Assembly (NCBI RefSeq): GCF_028767125.1
Contig: NZ_JAKCWP010000004.1
Span: 1 to 64,000 of the forward strand
Reading direction: 5' to 3'
From: Chelativorans sp. YIM 93263
Lineage (GTDB): Bacteria > Pseudomonadota > Alphaproteobacteria > Rhizobiales > Rhizobiaceae
Length of the DNA stretch: 64,000 nt
The stretch's first letter is position 1. Each line of letters starts with the position of its first letter. The notes beneath the pieces were generated by a model, which had not been told where the DNA came from, ran no database searches, and worked only from the letters and a program-made list of their open reading frames with translations. Shown piece after piece: positions 1 to 9,267 of the stretch. Made by a program: the position numbers and the translations under genes.

Positions 1-9
1 GGCGGGACA

Positions 10-3000
10 ATGAGGGCGATGAGAAGGGGAACCTTGCGGATGCGGTTCGGTCATGGTGCGTTTCTTCTGACCGCCAGCGCGTCGGTTCTGGCGCTGCTGA
101 TGCCCGCGGCGGGGGCGCAGGAGGCCTGCACGGACGGTGCCTGCCTGCCGGCTGTCACCGGCAAGGCGCTCAACGACAGCGCCAGCGGCACCACGCCGGT
201 GGGGGCGAACACGGAACGGGCGCGTGCGGGAGACGAACCGTCCATTCCCTTCCGTATCAGCGTCGATGGCGAGACGGTGGACGAGAGCGCCGCGGCTGGC
301 GAAGCCGCAGCCGATCTGGCACCGGGAGAGGCAAAGCCGCCCCTTCGGCAGGCTCAGGAACGCCCGGTTGACCGGCAGCGGCAGACGGATGTGGGGCTTT
401 CGGCCGTCGACATCCAGGTGAAGTTCGACGGGCTGGAGGTGGAGCCGCTGCTCAACGTGTCCACCATGCCGGTGGAGCGCACCTATCGCGCCGGCGAGAC
501 GGTCACCTTCTTTGCCACCAGCAACTATCCCGCCTTCATCGAGCGCGCCGAGATCCGCATCTATCAGGCGGACCGGGTGGCCGAGGGCCGGCCGGTGGCC
601 GTTGTCCCGGTGGCCATCAACGGCACGGCGGACTGGCAGATGCCGGCGGCCGGCGATGGCGACTTCGCCTATGTGCTGCGCGTCTACGGCGAGCGCGAGC
701 GCTATGACGAGACGGTGCCGCTGACGATCGCCCGCTCCGAGCGCGAGCTGGAGCGCCATCGCGCCGAGGCGGTCGCGCCGGGCTGGGGCGAGGACCGCAC
801 GGCGTTCAGGAACATTCCGCTCAATGGCGGGGCGGTGACGGTCTATGGCCGCAACGTGCCGCCGGGCTACCGGGTCGAGGCGCTCGGCGAGACCATTCCC
901 GTCGACCCTGACCAGGCGTTCGTCGTGAGCCGCATCCTGCCGCCCGGCGACCACGCGGTGGATGTCGGGGTGAAGGGGGCGTCGAAGACGGGCGGGCTGT
1001 CCTTCTCCCGCGACATCAACATCCCCGACGACGACTGGTTCTATGTCGGCCTGGCCGACCTGACGATCGGCAAGCGCACCGGCGACGACGGCATCGAGGC
1101 GGTGCGGCCGGGCGAGTATGACGAGGTCTATTCCAAGGGCCGGCTTGCCTTTTATCTCAAGGGCAAGATCAAGGGCGAGTATCTGCTGACGGCCGCCGCC
1201 GACACGGGCGAGGACGATCTGGACAGCCTGTGGCGCAATCTCGACAAGCAGGATCCGCGCCGCATCCTGCGCCGGCTCGACCCGGACGACTACTATCCCG
1301 TCTATGGCGACGATTCGACCATGGTCGAGGACGCGCCAACCAACGGCAAGTTCTATGTCCGGCTGGAGCGCGGCGACAGCCATGTGATGTGGGGCAACTA
1401 CAAGACGCGCATTTCCGGCACGGAGTTCTTGCGCTCCGACCGGGCGCTTTACGGCGCCAGCGCCACCTACCGTTCGCAGGAGACGACGTCGTTCGGCGAG
1501 CGGCGCACGGAGGCCACGGCCTATGCCGCCCAGCCCGACACGCTGCCGCAGCGCGAGGAGTTCCTCGGCACCGGCGGCTCGGCCTACTTCCTGAAGCGAC
1601 AGGACATCGTCGAGGGCTCGGAGACGCTGACGGTTCAGCGGCGCGACGCGGTGACCGGCCGTGTGATCGAGCGCACGGTGCTCACCTATGGTGAGGACTA
1701 TTCCTTCGACTACATGCAGGGCGTGATCATCCTGCGCCGGCCGCTCCACTCGATGACGGGCACGGACGGACCGGTGCGCAACGGCGCCATCGGCGGCGAC
1801 GATCTCTATCTGGTGGCCGATTACGAGTACGAGCCGGTGGCCGGCGAGGTGGACGGCTATGTCTATGGCGGCCGCGCCCAGCACTGGCTGAACGACCATG
1901 TACGCGTCGGCGTGACCGGCATGGACGAGGACACCGGGATGGCCGACCAGCGCGCCTATGGCGCCGATATCCGCATACGCCATTCCGAGCGCACCTTTCT
2001 GGAGGCCGAGATCGCCCACTCGAAGGGGCCGGGCTTCAACCGCTCGGTCTCGACCGATGGCGGGCTGAGCTGGGGCAACGACCTGGACGACGCCGATGAT
2101 CCGATCGACCGCGCGGCGACGGCCTGGCGGGTGGAAGGCCAGGTGGCGCTCGACGAGATCGGCGCCGGTGTCGACGGCACCGTGGGCGGCTATTACGAGG
2201 AGAAGGAGCGGGGTTTTTCCACGCTCCACGACCAGGCCCGCGCCAACCGGCGCGTGTGGGGCGCCCATGCCGATCTGGCGCTGAGCGAGGACGCGGCACT
2301 TGCGCTGTCCTATGACGATCTGAGCGACGATGACGGGCAGCGCAAGCGCGATGGCGCGGCGGCGGTCAGCTGGCAATACGACCAGCACTGGAAGATCTCC
2401 TTCGGGGTCACCTATTCCGAGATCATGTCGCGCTTCGACCACCGCGGCGACAAGCACGCCCGCGACGGCTCGCGCCTCGACGCCGGCGTGCGGGTGGACT
2501 ACCGCATCGACGACGACCGTCTGGTCTATGCGTTCGGCCAGGGCACGCTGGACCACACCCGCGACATCGACCGCAACGACCGGGTCGGCGTCGGTGCGGA
2601 GGTTCAGTTCACCGACACGATCGGCGTGACCGGCGAGGTCTCCTACGGCACGCAAGGGGTCGGCGGGCTGGCCGGGGTGACCTACGATCCGACGGCCGAC
2701 GAGCACTATTATCTCGGCTACAAGCTCGATCCGGACCGGGCCTTCAGCCTGACCCGGAACCGGACGCTTTCCGGGCGCGACAAGGGCACCATCGTGGCCG
2801 GCATGCGCCGGCGCATGGGCGATACCCTGTCGTCCTACACGGAAAGCAACTACGACCTGTATGGCGACCGCCGCTCGCTCACCCAGACCTATGGCGTGCT
2901 CTATACGCCGGACGCTCAATGGACCGTCGATGGCGGGCTGGAAGTCGGCCGTGTGCGCGACGACACGGTGGACGACAACGGCAACCTGCGCGAGGACTTC

Positions 3001-3783
3001 GACCGTTATGCTCCTTCGCTTGCCATCGGCTATGAGGACGAGGAGGCGGGCATCAAGGCACGCGTGCGCGGCGAGGTGCGCATCGAGCGCTCCGATGACG
3101 AGACCCGCGACCAGAACACCTACCTGTTCGCCGCCGGGCTGAACTGGAAGACCAATCCGGACTGGCGGCTGTTGACCAGCGTCGATGCCGTGATCTCCGA
3201 CAGCGGCTCCAACCAGACCGCCTTCACCGACACGGACTATGTCGAGGCCTCGCTCGGCTATGCCTACCGGCCGGTCGAGCACGACAAGCTCAACGCGCTG
3301 TTCAAATACACCTGGCTCTACGACCTGCCGGGCAACAACCAGGTGATCAGCGGCGCCACGGGCGACCGGTTTGCCCCGGCCCAGCGCAGCCACATCGTCT
3401 CCGCCGACGTCGTTTATGACGTCAAGCCGTGGCTGTCGGTGGGCGGCAAGTACGGCTTCCGCTATGGCGAGGTGCGCTACCGCGTCGACGACGGCACGGG
3501 CACCGGCTTCGAGAACGAATGGCAGAAATCCTCCGCCCATCTCGGCATCCTGCGCACCGACCTGCACTTCGTGAAGAACTGGGACCTGCTGCTCGAAGGC
3601 CGCGTCATGCACATGCCCGAGGCCGACACCACCGAATACGGCGCCCTCGCCGCCGTCTACCGCCACGTCGGCGACAACTTCAAGGTCGGCCTCGGATACA
3701 ACTTCGGACACTTCTCCGACGACCTTAGAGACCTGACAATGGACGACCAGGGCGTCTTCCTCAACATCATCGGGAAGTTGTGA
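10..3783 (+). CDS. Large outer-membrane beta-barrel surface protein
   Basis: Predicted exported protein of 1257 residues. A signal peptide covers about residues 10-37 and ends in AGAQ. It is followed by a Pro/Glu-rich linker to about 130, Ig-like or carrier-like modules to about 340, and a long C-terminal stretch of alternating polar and aromatic residues (about 370-1257) typical of outer-membrane beta-strands. Segments around 425-600 (YPVYGDDST, SHVMWGNYKT, FLGTGGSAYFLKRQDI, EDYSFDYMQG) resemble a conserved block I associate with large DUF11-type surface proteins; that is recall, not a search. The protein ends in GKL. The ATG at 10 lies at the window edge, so upstream partners cannot be seen; ATG at 19 is an alternative start. 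Function unknown, perhaps export or anchoring of an adjacent surface protein. Confidence 0.7.
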   Translation: MRAMRRGTLRMRFGHGAFLLTASASVLALLMPAAGAQEACTDGACLPAVTGKALNDSASGTTPVGANTERARAGDEPSIPFRISVDGETVDESAAAGEAAADLAPGEAKPPLRQAQERPVDRQRQTDVGLSAVDIQVKFDGLEVEPLLNVSTMPVERTYRAGETVTFFATSNYPAFIERAEIRIYQADRVAEGRPVAVVPVAINGTADWQMPAAGDGDFAYVLRVYGERERYDETVPLTIARSERELERHRAEAVAPGWGEDRTAFRNIPLNGGAVTVYGRNVPPGYRVEALGETIPVDPDQAFVVSRILPPGDHAVDVGVKGASKTGGLSFSRDINIPDDDWFYVGLADLTIGKRTGDDGIEAVRPGEYDEVYSKGRLAFYLKGKIKGEYLLTAAADTGEDDLDSLWRNLDKQDPRRILRRLDPDDYYPVYGDDSTMVEDAPTNGKFYVRLERGDSHVMWGNYKTRISGTEFLRSDRALYGASATYRSQETTSFGERRTEATAYAAQPDTLPQREEFLGTGGSAYFLKRQDIVEGSETLTVQRRDAVTGRVIERTVLTYGEDYSFDYMQGVIILRRPLHSMTGTDGPVRNGAIGGDDLYLVADYEYEPVAGEVDGYVYGGRAQHWLNDHVRVGVTGMDEDTGMADQRAYGADIRIRHSERTFLEAEIAHSKGPGFNRSVSTDGGLSWGNDLDDADDPIDRAATAWRVEGQVALDEIGAGVDGTVGGYYEEKERGFSTLHDQARANRRVWGAHADLALSEDAALALSYDDLSDDDGQRKRDGAAAVSWQYDQHWKISFGVTYSEIMSRFDHRGDKHARDGSRLDAGVRVDYRIDDDRLVYAFGQGTLDHTRDIDRNDRVGVGAEVQFTDTIGVTGEVSYGTQGVGGLAGVTYDPTADEHYYLGYKLDPDRAFSLTRNRTLSGRDKGTIVAGMRRRMGDTLSSYTESNYDLYGDRRSLTQTYGVLYTPDAQWTVDGGLEVGRVRDDTVDDNGNLREDFDRYAPSLAIGYEDEEAGIKARVRGEVRIERSDDETRDQNTYLFAAGLNWKTNPDWRLLTSVDAVISDSGSNQTAFTDTDYVEASLGYAYRPVEHDKLNALFKYTWLYDLPGNNQVISGATGDRFAPAQRSHIVSADVVYDVKPWLSVGGKYGFRYGEVRYRVDDGTGTGFENEWQKSSAHLGILRTDLHFVKNWDLLLEGRVMHMPEADTTEYGALAAVYRHVGDNFKVGLGYNFGHFSDDLRDLTMDDQGVFLNIIGKL

Positions 3784-3794
3784 GGAAGGCATGG

Positions 3795-3820
3795 AGTCTC
3801 CGCCCAGGCGGGCGGAGACT
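3795..3820. terminator. Hairpin terminator after the outer-membrane gene
   Basis: A perfect 11-bp stem (AGTCTCCGCCC pairing with GGGCGGAGACT) closes a 4-base AGGC loop, starting 12 bases after the stop codon at 3783. No long T run follows, so it is a terminator-like hairpin rather than a textbook intrinsic terminator. Confidence 0.6.
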
Positions 3821-3959
3821 GGGACTACAGTTGTAAACCGGCGGAACAGAGGGGTGCGGCGGAAAACAACTGTAAAGCTGGCCCAAATCATCCTCCTTGC
3901 ATTGTCCAGATCGAGCGGACAAAGTGCGCTAAATCGAGAGTAGCGCATTTGAGGAGCGG

Positions 3960-5129
3960 ATGATGCCGGTCATCAATCGGATTGCAGAGTTTCACGACGA
4001 CATCACGGAGTGGCGGCGCGACATCCACGCCCATCCGGAGCTGCAATTCGAGGTGCACCGTACGGCAGCACTTGTTGCCGAGAAGCTGCGGGAGTTCGGC
4101 GTCGACGAGGTGGTGACCGGGATCGGGCGCACCGGCGTGGTTGGCGTGATCAAGGGGCGAAAGGCGGAAAGCGGCAGGACTATCGGTCTGCGCGCGGACA
4201 TGGATGCGCTGCCGATCGAGGAGGCCACAGACGTACCCCACAAGTCCAGGACGCCCGGCATAATGCACGCGTGCGGCCATGACGGGCATACGGCCATGCT
4301 CTTGGGCGCGGCACGCTACCTGGCCGAGACGCGCAATTTCGATGGCACGGCAGTGGTGATCTTTCAGCCCGCGGAAGAGGGCGGCGGCGGTGGGCGCGAG
4401 ATGGTTGACGACGGCATGATGGAGCGCTTCTCCATCGACGAGGTGTACGGCATGCACAACGCGCCGAGCATTCCGTTCGGTCAGTTCGCACTGCGTCCGG
4501 GGTCGATGATGGCAGCGGCCGACATGTTCATCATCGACATCGAAGGCGTCGGTGGCCATGCGGCACGGCCGCAGCGCTGTATCGACACCACGCTCGTGGG
4601 CGCGCACATCATGACCGCGCTTCAATCCGTGGTCTCGCGCAACGTCGATCCGGTCGAATCCGGTGTCATTTCGGTGACCACCTTCAAGGCAGGTGACGCG
4701 TTCAATGTGATCCCGCAAACCGCGCGCCTGACCGGCACTGCGCGCACTCTCTCGCCGACGGTGCGTGACCTGCTCGAAGAGCGCATGGCAAAGGTCGTGG
4801 AGAATACGGCCGCCGCCTTCGGCGCAAAGGCGACGCTGGATTACCAGCGTCATTATCCGGTTCTCTCAAACCATCCCGCGCAGACGGAATTCGCCGCCGA
4901 AGTGGCGCGGCAGGTGGCCGGAGACAAAGTCGATCCGGAAACGCCGCCGGTGATGGGCGGTGAGGATTTTGCCTTCATGCTGGAGGCCCGCCCTGGCGCC
5001 TTCATTTATCTCGGGCAGGGGGACACTCAGTATGTCCATCATCCCGAATACGACTTCAACGACGAGATCATCCCGATCGGCTGCTCCTATTGGGCAAGGC
5101 TCGTGGAAACGGCGCTGCCTGTCATGTAG
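3960..5129 (+). CDS. M20-family amidohydrolase (hippurate/N-acyl amino acid hydrolase type)
   Basis: A 389-residue cytosolic metallohydrolase of the M20D aminoacylase/hippurate hydrolase group, expected to cleave N-acyl amino acids or small amide-linked compounds. Visible family motifs are the RRDIHAHPEL block near residue 20, RADMDALPI, the metal-binding segment MHACGHDGHTAM near 103, FQPAEEGGGG, the GVGGHAARPQ dimerisation-domain segment near 195, and MGGEDFAF near the C-terminus. The length is normal for the family. GAGGAG sits just before tandem ATG codons at 3960 and 3963. It converges on the Dpp-type importer, which suggests hydrolysis of imported acylated amino acids or peptides (inference from position). 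The exact substrate cannot be told. Confidence 0.9.
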   Translation: MMPVINRIAEFHDDITEWRRDIHAHPELQFEVHRTAALVAEKLREFGVDEVVTGIGRTGVVGVIKGRKAESGRTIGLRADMDALPIEEATDVPHKSRTPGIMHACGHDGHTAMLLGAARYLAETRNFDGTAVVIFQPAEEGGGGGREMVDDGMMERFSIDEVYGMHNAPSIPFGQFALRPGSMMAAADMFIIDIEGVGGHAARPQRCIDTTLVGAHIMTALQSVVSRNVDPVESGVISVTTFKAGDAFNVIPQTARLTGTARTLSPTVRDLLEERMAKVVENTAAAFGAKATLDYQRHYPVLSNHPAQTEFAAEVARQVAGDKVDPETPPVMGGEDFAFMLEARPGAFIYLGQGDTQYVHHPEYDFNDEIIPIGCSYWARLVETALPVM

Positions 5130-5143
5130 GCACAGTAACGGAC

Positions 5144-5166
5144 CTGATATATCAGAGATATATCAG
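5144..5166. repeat. AT-rich palindrome pair between convergent genes
   Basis: CTGATATATCAG (5144-5155) is a perfect palindrome and is followed directly by a partial second copy, GATATATCAG (5157-5166). A related CTGATATCA occurs near 5180. The sequence lies between the convergent M20 and ABC transporter genes, so it may act in termination; a protein-binding site is also possible. Confidence 0.4.
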
Positions 5167-5188
5167 AATTCGGTCAACTGGGCTGATA

Positions 5189-6223
5189 TCACGTGCTTCC
5201 GTAAAGGAGACAGCGGACGCTCGTGTTCCCGGCATGTTCCACCGGAGGTATAACCGTCTTGCAGTGCGCCATAACGCGCGGGCAGCGGGGATGAAAATGA
5301 CATCCGGGAGGTGGTGTGATCGGGTTGGGAATCTCGCCCGCGATGGAGCGGCGCTCAATGCCTTCCATGGCGATATCTGGCACCGCATCGAGAAGCATGC
5401 GGGTATAAGGATGTTTCGGCTCCGAAAAAAGCTCCTGTGCGGAAGCTTCCTCCACTAGGCGGCCGAGATAAAGGACGCCGACTTGCGATGCCATGTGACG
5501 GACGACCGCCAGATTGTGGCTGATGAAGAGATAGGTGAGGCCGAGGCGCTGCTGGAGATCGCGCAGCAGGTTGAGGACCTGAGCCTGCACGGACACGTCC
5601 AGCGCCGAGGTCGGCTCGTCGCAGACGATGAACTCCGGCTCGGATGCAAGCGCCCGGGCGATGGCGATGCGTTGGCGCTGGCCGCCTGAGAACTCGTGCG
5701 GGAACTTCTGTCCGTCACGCGGATCGAGGCCCACCAGCGACAGAAGCTCTGCGACACGCTCCGCCCGGTCGGCCGGGTTGGTAATGAGCCCGAAGGCTTT
5801 GATGGGTTCGGCGATGATCGATTGAACGCGCCAGCGCTGGTTCAGACTGGCGAACGGATCCTGAAAGATCATCTGGATGCGCCGTCGCATCGCCCGCTGC
5901 TCAGCGGCTTGCGCTTTGGCCCAGACATCCGTACCCGCGATGCTGACGGAACCGGCCGTGGGTTTCAGGAGCCCGACCACCATTCTGGCGATGGTCGATT
6001 TGCCCGAGCCTGACTCTCCAACGAGTGCGTAGGTCTCCCCCCTCCTGATGGAGAAATCCACGCCGTCTACGGCAGTCAGGGTAACGCGTCCCTCGCGCTC
6101 GATCAGACGGTTGAGCCAGGGGCGGGACAGGTCGAAAACACGGCGCAGATCGCGCGCTTCCACCAGCGTTTCCTGGCTGGGGACAGTGCCCGAAGCAGGC
6201 TGCTTGATCTCCGCGACATTCAT
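5189..6223 (-). CDS. dppF: Dipeptide/oligopeptide ABC transporter ATP-binding protein (DppF type)
   Basis: ATPase of a peptide/nickel-type importer, 344 residues from the ATG at 6223. Walker A is GESGSGKST, the signature is EFSGGQRQR, Walker B is FIVCDEPTSALD, and the H-loop is in LFISHNLAV. The C-terminal oligopeptide/dipeptide transporter extension with CHFHPRCP is present; in this family such Cys-rich tails are linked to an iron-sulfur cluster. The start overlaps the stop of the upstream ATPase gene by 4 nt (ATGA), indicating translational coupling. It pairs with that protein as an ATPase heterodimer. Confidence 0.93.
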   Translation of the reverse strand: MNVAEIKQPASGTVPSQETLVEARDLRRVFDLSRPWLNRLIEREGRVTLTAVDGVDFSIRRGETYALVGESGSGKSTIARMVVGLLKPTAGSVSIAGTDVWAKAQAAEQRAMRRRIQMIFQDPFASLNQRWRVQSIIAEPIKAFGLITNPADRAERVAELLSLVGLDPRDGQKFPHEFSGGQRQRIAIARALASEPEFIVCDEPTSALDVSVQAQVLNLLRDLQQRLGLTYLFISHNLAVVRHMASQVGVLYLGRLVEEASAQELFSEPKHPYTRMLLDAVPDIAMEGIERRSIAGEIPNPITPPPGCHFHPRCPRVMAHCKTVIPPVEHAGNTSVRCLLYGST

Positions 6224-7275
6224 GAGACTGTATCCTCGGTTCGGCCTTTCACGGCGATTCCCGCCTTCTCCGCGCGCCGGGCATTTTCGACCGGAGGGAG
6301 TTTGGATCCACCCGTGTCGTGCAGGAAACAGGCGGCCCGTCCCGATGTCGTGGGATAAGGCTCTGGACGCTCCGCACTGCAGCGCTCGAAAGCGAACTGG
6401 CAACGCGGGTTGAAAGCGCAGCCGGAGGGGATGGCGCCGAGACGTGGCATGGAGCCGGGGATCTGCGCAAGGCTCTCGTGGGGATCCATCGTCAGCGAGG
6501 GAATGGCTGCCATCAGGCCAACCGTGTAAGGATGCTGCGGCCTCTTCACCACATCCTGAACCGAGCCAATCTCGGCCATCCGACCGGCATAGAGCACGCA
6601 AACCCGGTCGGCAGTCTCTGCGATCACGCCCATGTCATGCGTAATCAGCAGGACCGACGTGCCGCGATCCTCACACAATCGCTTCAATAGCGCGATGATC
6701 TGCGCCTGGACCGAAACATCAAGCGCGGTCGTGGGCTCATCGGCGATGACCAGGTCCGGATCGGCTGCAAGTGCCAACGCGATCACCACCCTCTGGCGCA
6801 TGCCGCCGGAAAACTGATGCGGATAGGAGGACAGGCGCTCCCCCGCAGCCGGAATTCCGACTTCTTCCAGCAGTTGTCGCGCCTTGGCGCGCGCGGCTGC
6901 GTGCGACATGTTCTCATGGGTCAGGATTGTCTCGATGAGCTGGTCGCCGATGCGGTAGAGCGGGTTAAGGCTCGTTAGCGGATCCTGAAAGATCATGCCG
7001 ATGCGCCGGCCTCGAATGCGGCGCATGGCGTCCGGCGGAAGCCCGTCGATACGCTCACCCTGAAGGCTGATTTCACCGGCGGCAACATGACCGGGCGGTT
7101 CCAGCAGACCGATAATTGCCGAGCCCGTGATCGACTTGCCGGCGCCCGACTCCCCCACCATCCCCAGGACTTCCCCAGGGGCGATGTCGAAGGATAGATC
7201 GTCGATCGCCACCAGCGTGCCGCGGCGTGTGGGGATCTCGACCCTGAGATTCTTGACGGAAAGAGTAGGTGTCAT
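6220..7275 (-). CDS. dppD: Dipeptide/oligopeptide ABC transporter ATP-binding protein (DppD type)
   Basis: Second ATPase subunit, 351 residues. Walker A is GESGAGKS, the signature is QFSGGMRQR, Walker B is [12 protein letters not shown], the switch is LLITHDMGV, and the C-terminal [14 protein letters not shown] motif belongs to the oligopeptide-transporter C-terminal domain. It overlaps both neighbours by 4 nt. The C-terminal tail of about 35 residues after that domain is a little longer than usual and Lys/Glu-rich. Confidence 0.93.
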   Translation of the reverse strand: MTPTLSVKNLRVEIPTRRGTLVAIDDLSFDIAPGEVLGMVGESGAGKSITGSAIIGLLEPPGHVAAGEISLQGERIDGLPPDAMRRIRGRRIGMIFQDPLTSLNPLYRIGDQLIETILTHENMSHAAARAKARQLLEEVGIPAAGERLSSYPHQFSGGMRQRVVIALALAADPDLVIADEPTTALDVSVQAQIIALLKRLCEDRGTSVLLITHDMGVIAETADRVCVLYAGRMAEIGSVQDVVKRPQHPYTVGLMAAIPSLTMDPHESLAQIPGSMPRLGAIPSGCAFNPRCQFAFERCSAERPEPYPTTSGRAACFLHDTGGSKLPPVENARRAEKAGIAVKGRTEDTVS

Positions 7276-8222
7276 CGCAGCTTCGGATTCAATGCGTCGC
7301 GCAGCCAGTCTCCGAGCAGGTTAACGGCGAGGGCGAGCACTGCCAGTGTAACGCCCGGGAAGATCGTGATCCACCATTCGCCGGAAAACAGGAAGTCGTT
7401 GCCGACCCGGATCAGGGTGCCAAGCGAGGGTTGCGTCAGGGGAGCGCCGACGCCCAGAAAGGAGAGCGTGGCCTCGGTGATGATGGCGAGCGCCAGATTG
7501 ATCGTCGCAATGACCAGAACCGGCCCCAGCACGTTTGGCAGGACATGGCGGAACATGATGGTGATCGGCCCCAAGCCGATGAGCCGCGCCGCCAGAACAT
7601 ATTCCTTATTGGCTTCCACGATCACGGAGCCGCGAACCGTACGCGCGTACTGAACCCAGAAACTCAATCCGATGGAAAGGATCAGCACACCGAAGACGAT
7701 CTCATCATAAGCGTGCGAACCGGCGAGCCCTCGCGCCACCCCGTCGATCAGAAGCGCGATGAGAATGGCTGGGAAGGTAAGTTGCACATCGGCGATGCGC
7801 ATGATGATGCTGTCGGTTTTTCCGCCGAAATAGCCCGCTACGAGCCCCAGGGTCACGCCGAGAACCATGGCGAAGATCACGCTGGCAAAGCCGACAGCGA
7901 GCGAAGTGCGCATACCGTAAAGGATCGTGGAAAGCAGCCCTCGGCCCTGGTCGTCGGTGCCGAGCAGAAACCGGGGATCACCGTCGGCTTCCCAGGCAGG
8001 TGGATAAAAACTGTCCATAATGGAGAGCGAGGAGGGGTCATATGGATTTTGTGGTGCAATCCAGGGCGCAAAGACCGCTGACAGGACCAGCACCAGGGTC
8101 ACGACCGCAGCCACCATGGTCAGCGGCGATTTGCGAAGTGAATAGATGAGGTCGCTGTCGAGAGCGTTCTTCAGGCGGCTGGATCTGCGCGCAGGGACCT
8201 GTGTGAGGGTTTGTTCGCTCAT
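7272..8222 (-). CDS. dppC: Peptide ABC transporter permease (DppC type)
   Basis: Inner-membrane permease of 316 residues with an N-terminal cytoplasmic segment, a first membrane helix near residue 35 (SPLTMVAAVVTLVLVL), a periplasmic region and the BPD_transp_1 fold. The EAA-type coupling loop is in the segment ending NVLGPVLVIATINLALAIITEATLSFLG. The start was placed at the ATG at 8222, which overlaps the upstream permease stop by 4 nt; the upstream extension of the open frame lacks family features. Confidence 0.93.
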   Translation of the reverse strand: MSEQTLTQVPARRSSRLKNALDSDLIYSLRKSPLTMVAAVVTLVLVLSAVFAPWIAPQNPYDPSSLSIMDSFYPPAWEADGDPRFLLGTDDQGRGLLSTILYGMRTSLAVGFASVIFAMVLGVTLGLVAGYFGGKTDSIIMRIADVQLTFPAILIALLIDGVARGLAGSHAYDEIVFGVLILSIGLSFWVQYARTVRGSVIVEANKEYVLAARLIGLGPITIMFRHVLPNVLGPVLVIATINLALAIITEATLSFLGVGAPLTQPSLGTLIRVGNDFLFSGEWWITIFPGVTLAVLALAVNLLGDWLRDALNPKLR

Positions 8223-9199
8223 GCCGGGCTCCCTCCAAGCCGGATCCGGGGATCGACGGCAACGTAAAGCAGATCGACGATGAAATTGATCACCGTGAAA
8301 AGGAAGGCGATCAGGAGCAGATAAGCCGCCATGATCGGAATATCCACGTTCTGAACTGCCTGCAGGAACAGAAGCCCCATCCCCGGCCACTGGAAGACAG
8401 TTTCGGTGATGATCGCGAAAGCGATAATCGAGCCGAGCTGCAGGCCCGTGATGGTGATGACCGGGATGAGCGTGTTCTTCAGCGCATGACCGAAATTGAT
8501 CGCGCGCCTGGAAAGCCCCCGCGCGCGGGCGAATTTGATGAAGTCGGTGCGCAGCACCTCCAGCATCTCACCGCGAACGAGGCGCATGATCAGGGTCATC
8601 TGGAAAAGGCCGAGCGTGATCGAAGGCAGGATGAGCGATAGAAGTCCGGACTTGGTCAGGAATCCGGTTGTCCAGAAGCCGCCGATCTGAACGGTGTCGC
8701 CGCGGCCGAAGGAAGGCAGCCAGCCCAGATGAACCGAAAAGACGAAAATCAGCAGAATGCCGATGAGAAAGGTTGGCAGGGATATGCCCGCTAAGCTTAT
8801 GGCCATGAAGAGGCGCGAAAGAAGCGTGTCGCGGTAAAGGCCCGTATAGACGCCCATCGGAACACCGATGAGAAGGGCGAATAACGCCGAGACAAGCGAC
8901 AGTTCCGCTGTCGCCGGAAAGCGGCTTGCGATCAGTTGCGCTACCGGCTGCTTCATCTGATAGGAGATTCCAAAGTTGAACTGCACGGCGTTGCCGACGA
9001 AGCGTGCGAACTGAACAATGATCTGGTCGTTCAGCCCGAGATCCTGGCGCAGTTGCGCACGTTCGGCCGGGCTCGTGTCCACACCAACCATCTGGTTGAT
9101 GGGGTCGCCGACGAAGCGGAACATAACGAAGGAAAAAAGTGCGACCACGAGAAGCACGCCCGCAGCCTGAAAAAGACGCCGAATGGTGAATGCGAGCAT
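8219..9199 (-). CDS. dppB: Peptide ABC transporter permease (DppB type)
   Basis: Inner-membrane permease of 326 residues that starts in the typical way for DppB/OppB with a membrane helix (FTIRRLFQAAGVLLVVALFS). A periplasmic region holds the family segment around GDPINQMVG, followed by the conserved RARGLS coupling region and GLQLGSIIAFAIITETVF. It forms the translocation pore with the downstream permease. Confidence 0.93.
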   Translation of the reverse strand: MLAFTIRRLFQAAGVLLVVALFSFVMFRFVGDPINQMVGVDTSPAERAQLRQDLGLNDQIIVQFARFVGNAVQFNFGISYQMKQPVAQLIASRFPATAELSLVSALFALLIGVPMGVYTGLYRDTLLSRLFMAISLAGISLPTFLIGILLIFVFSVHLGWLPSFGRGDTVQIGGFWTTGFLTKSGLLSLILPSITLGLFQMTLIMRLVRGEMLEVLRTDFIKFARARGLSRRAINFGHALKNTLIPVITITGLQLGSIIAFAIITETVFQWPGMGLLFLQAVQNVDIPIMAAYLLLIAFLFTVINFIVDLLYVAVDPRIRLGGSPA

Positions 9200-9214
9200 T
9201 TAACCGGCCCTAAG

Positions 9215-9252
9215 ACCGCTCCCAACCGGGGATTACCCGGCCGGGAGACGGT
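9215..9252 (-). promoter_or_regulatory. Stem-loop between binding-protein and permease genes
   Basis: A segmented stem is built from ACCG/CGGT, TCCC/GGGA and CCGGG/CCCGG around a GATTA loop. It occupies most of the 68-base gap between the substrate-binding protein stop and dppB. In binding-protein operons such structures commonly stabilise the upstream mRNA and allow excess binding protein; that role is inferred here. Confidence 0.45.
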
Positions 9253-9267
9253 CGATCATGTGGGGTT

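Noticed and set aside
3888-4853. Minus-strand 321-codon frame over the M20 hydrolase
   Set aside because: Antisense shadow of a gene with full catalytic motifs.
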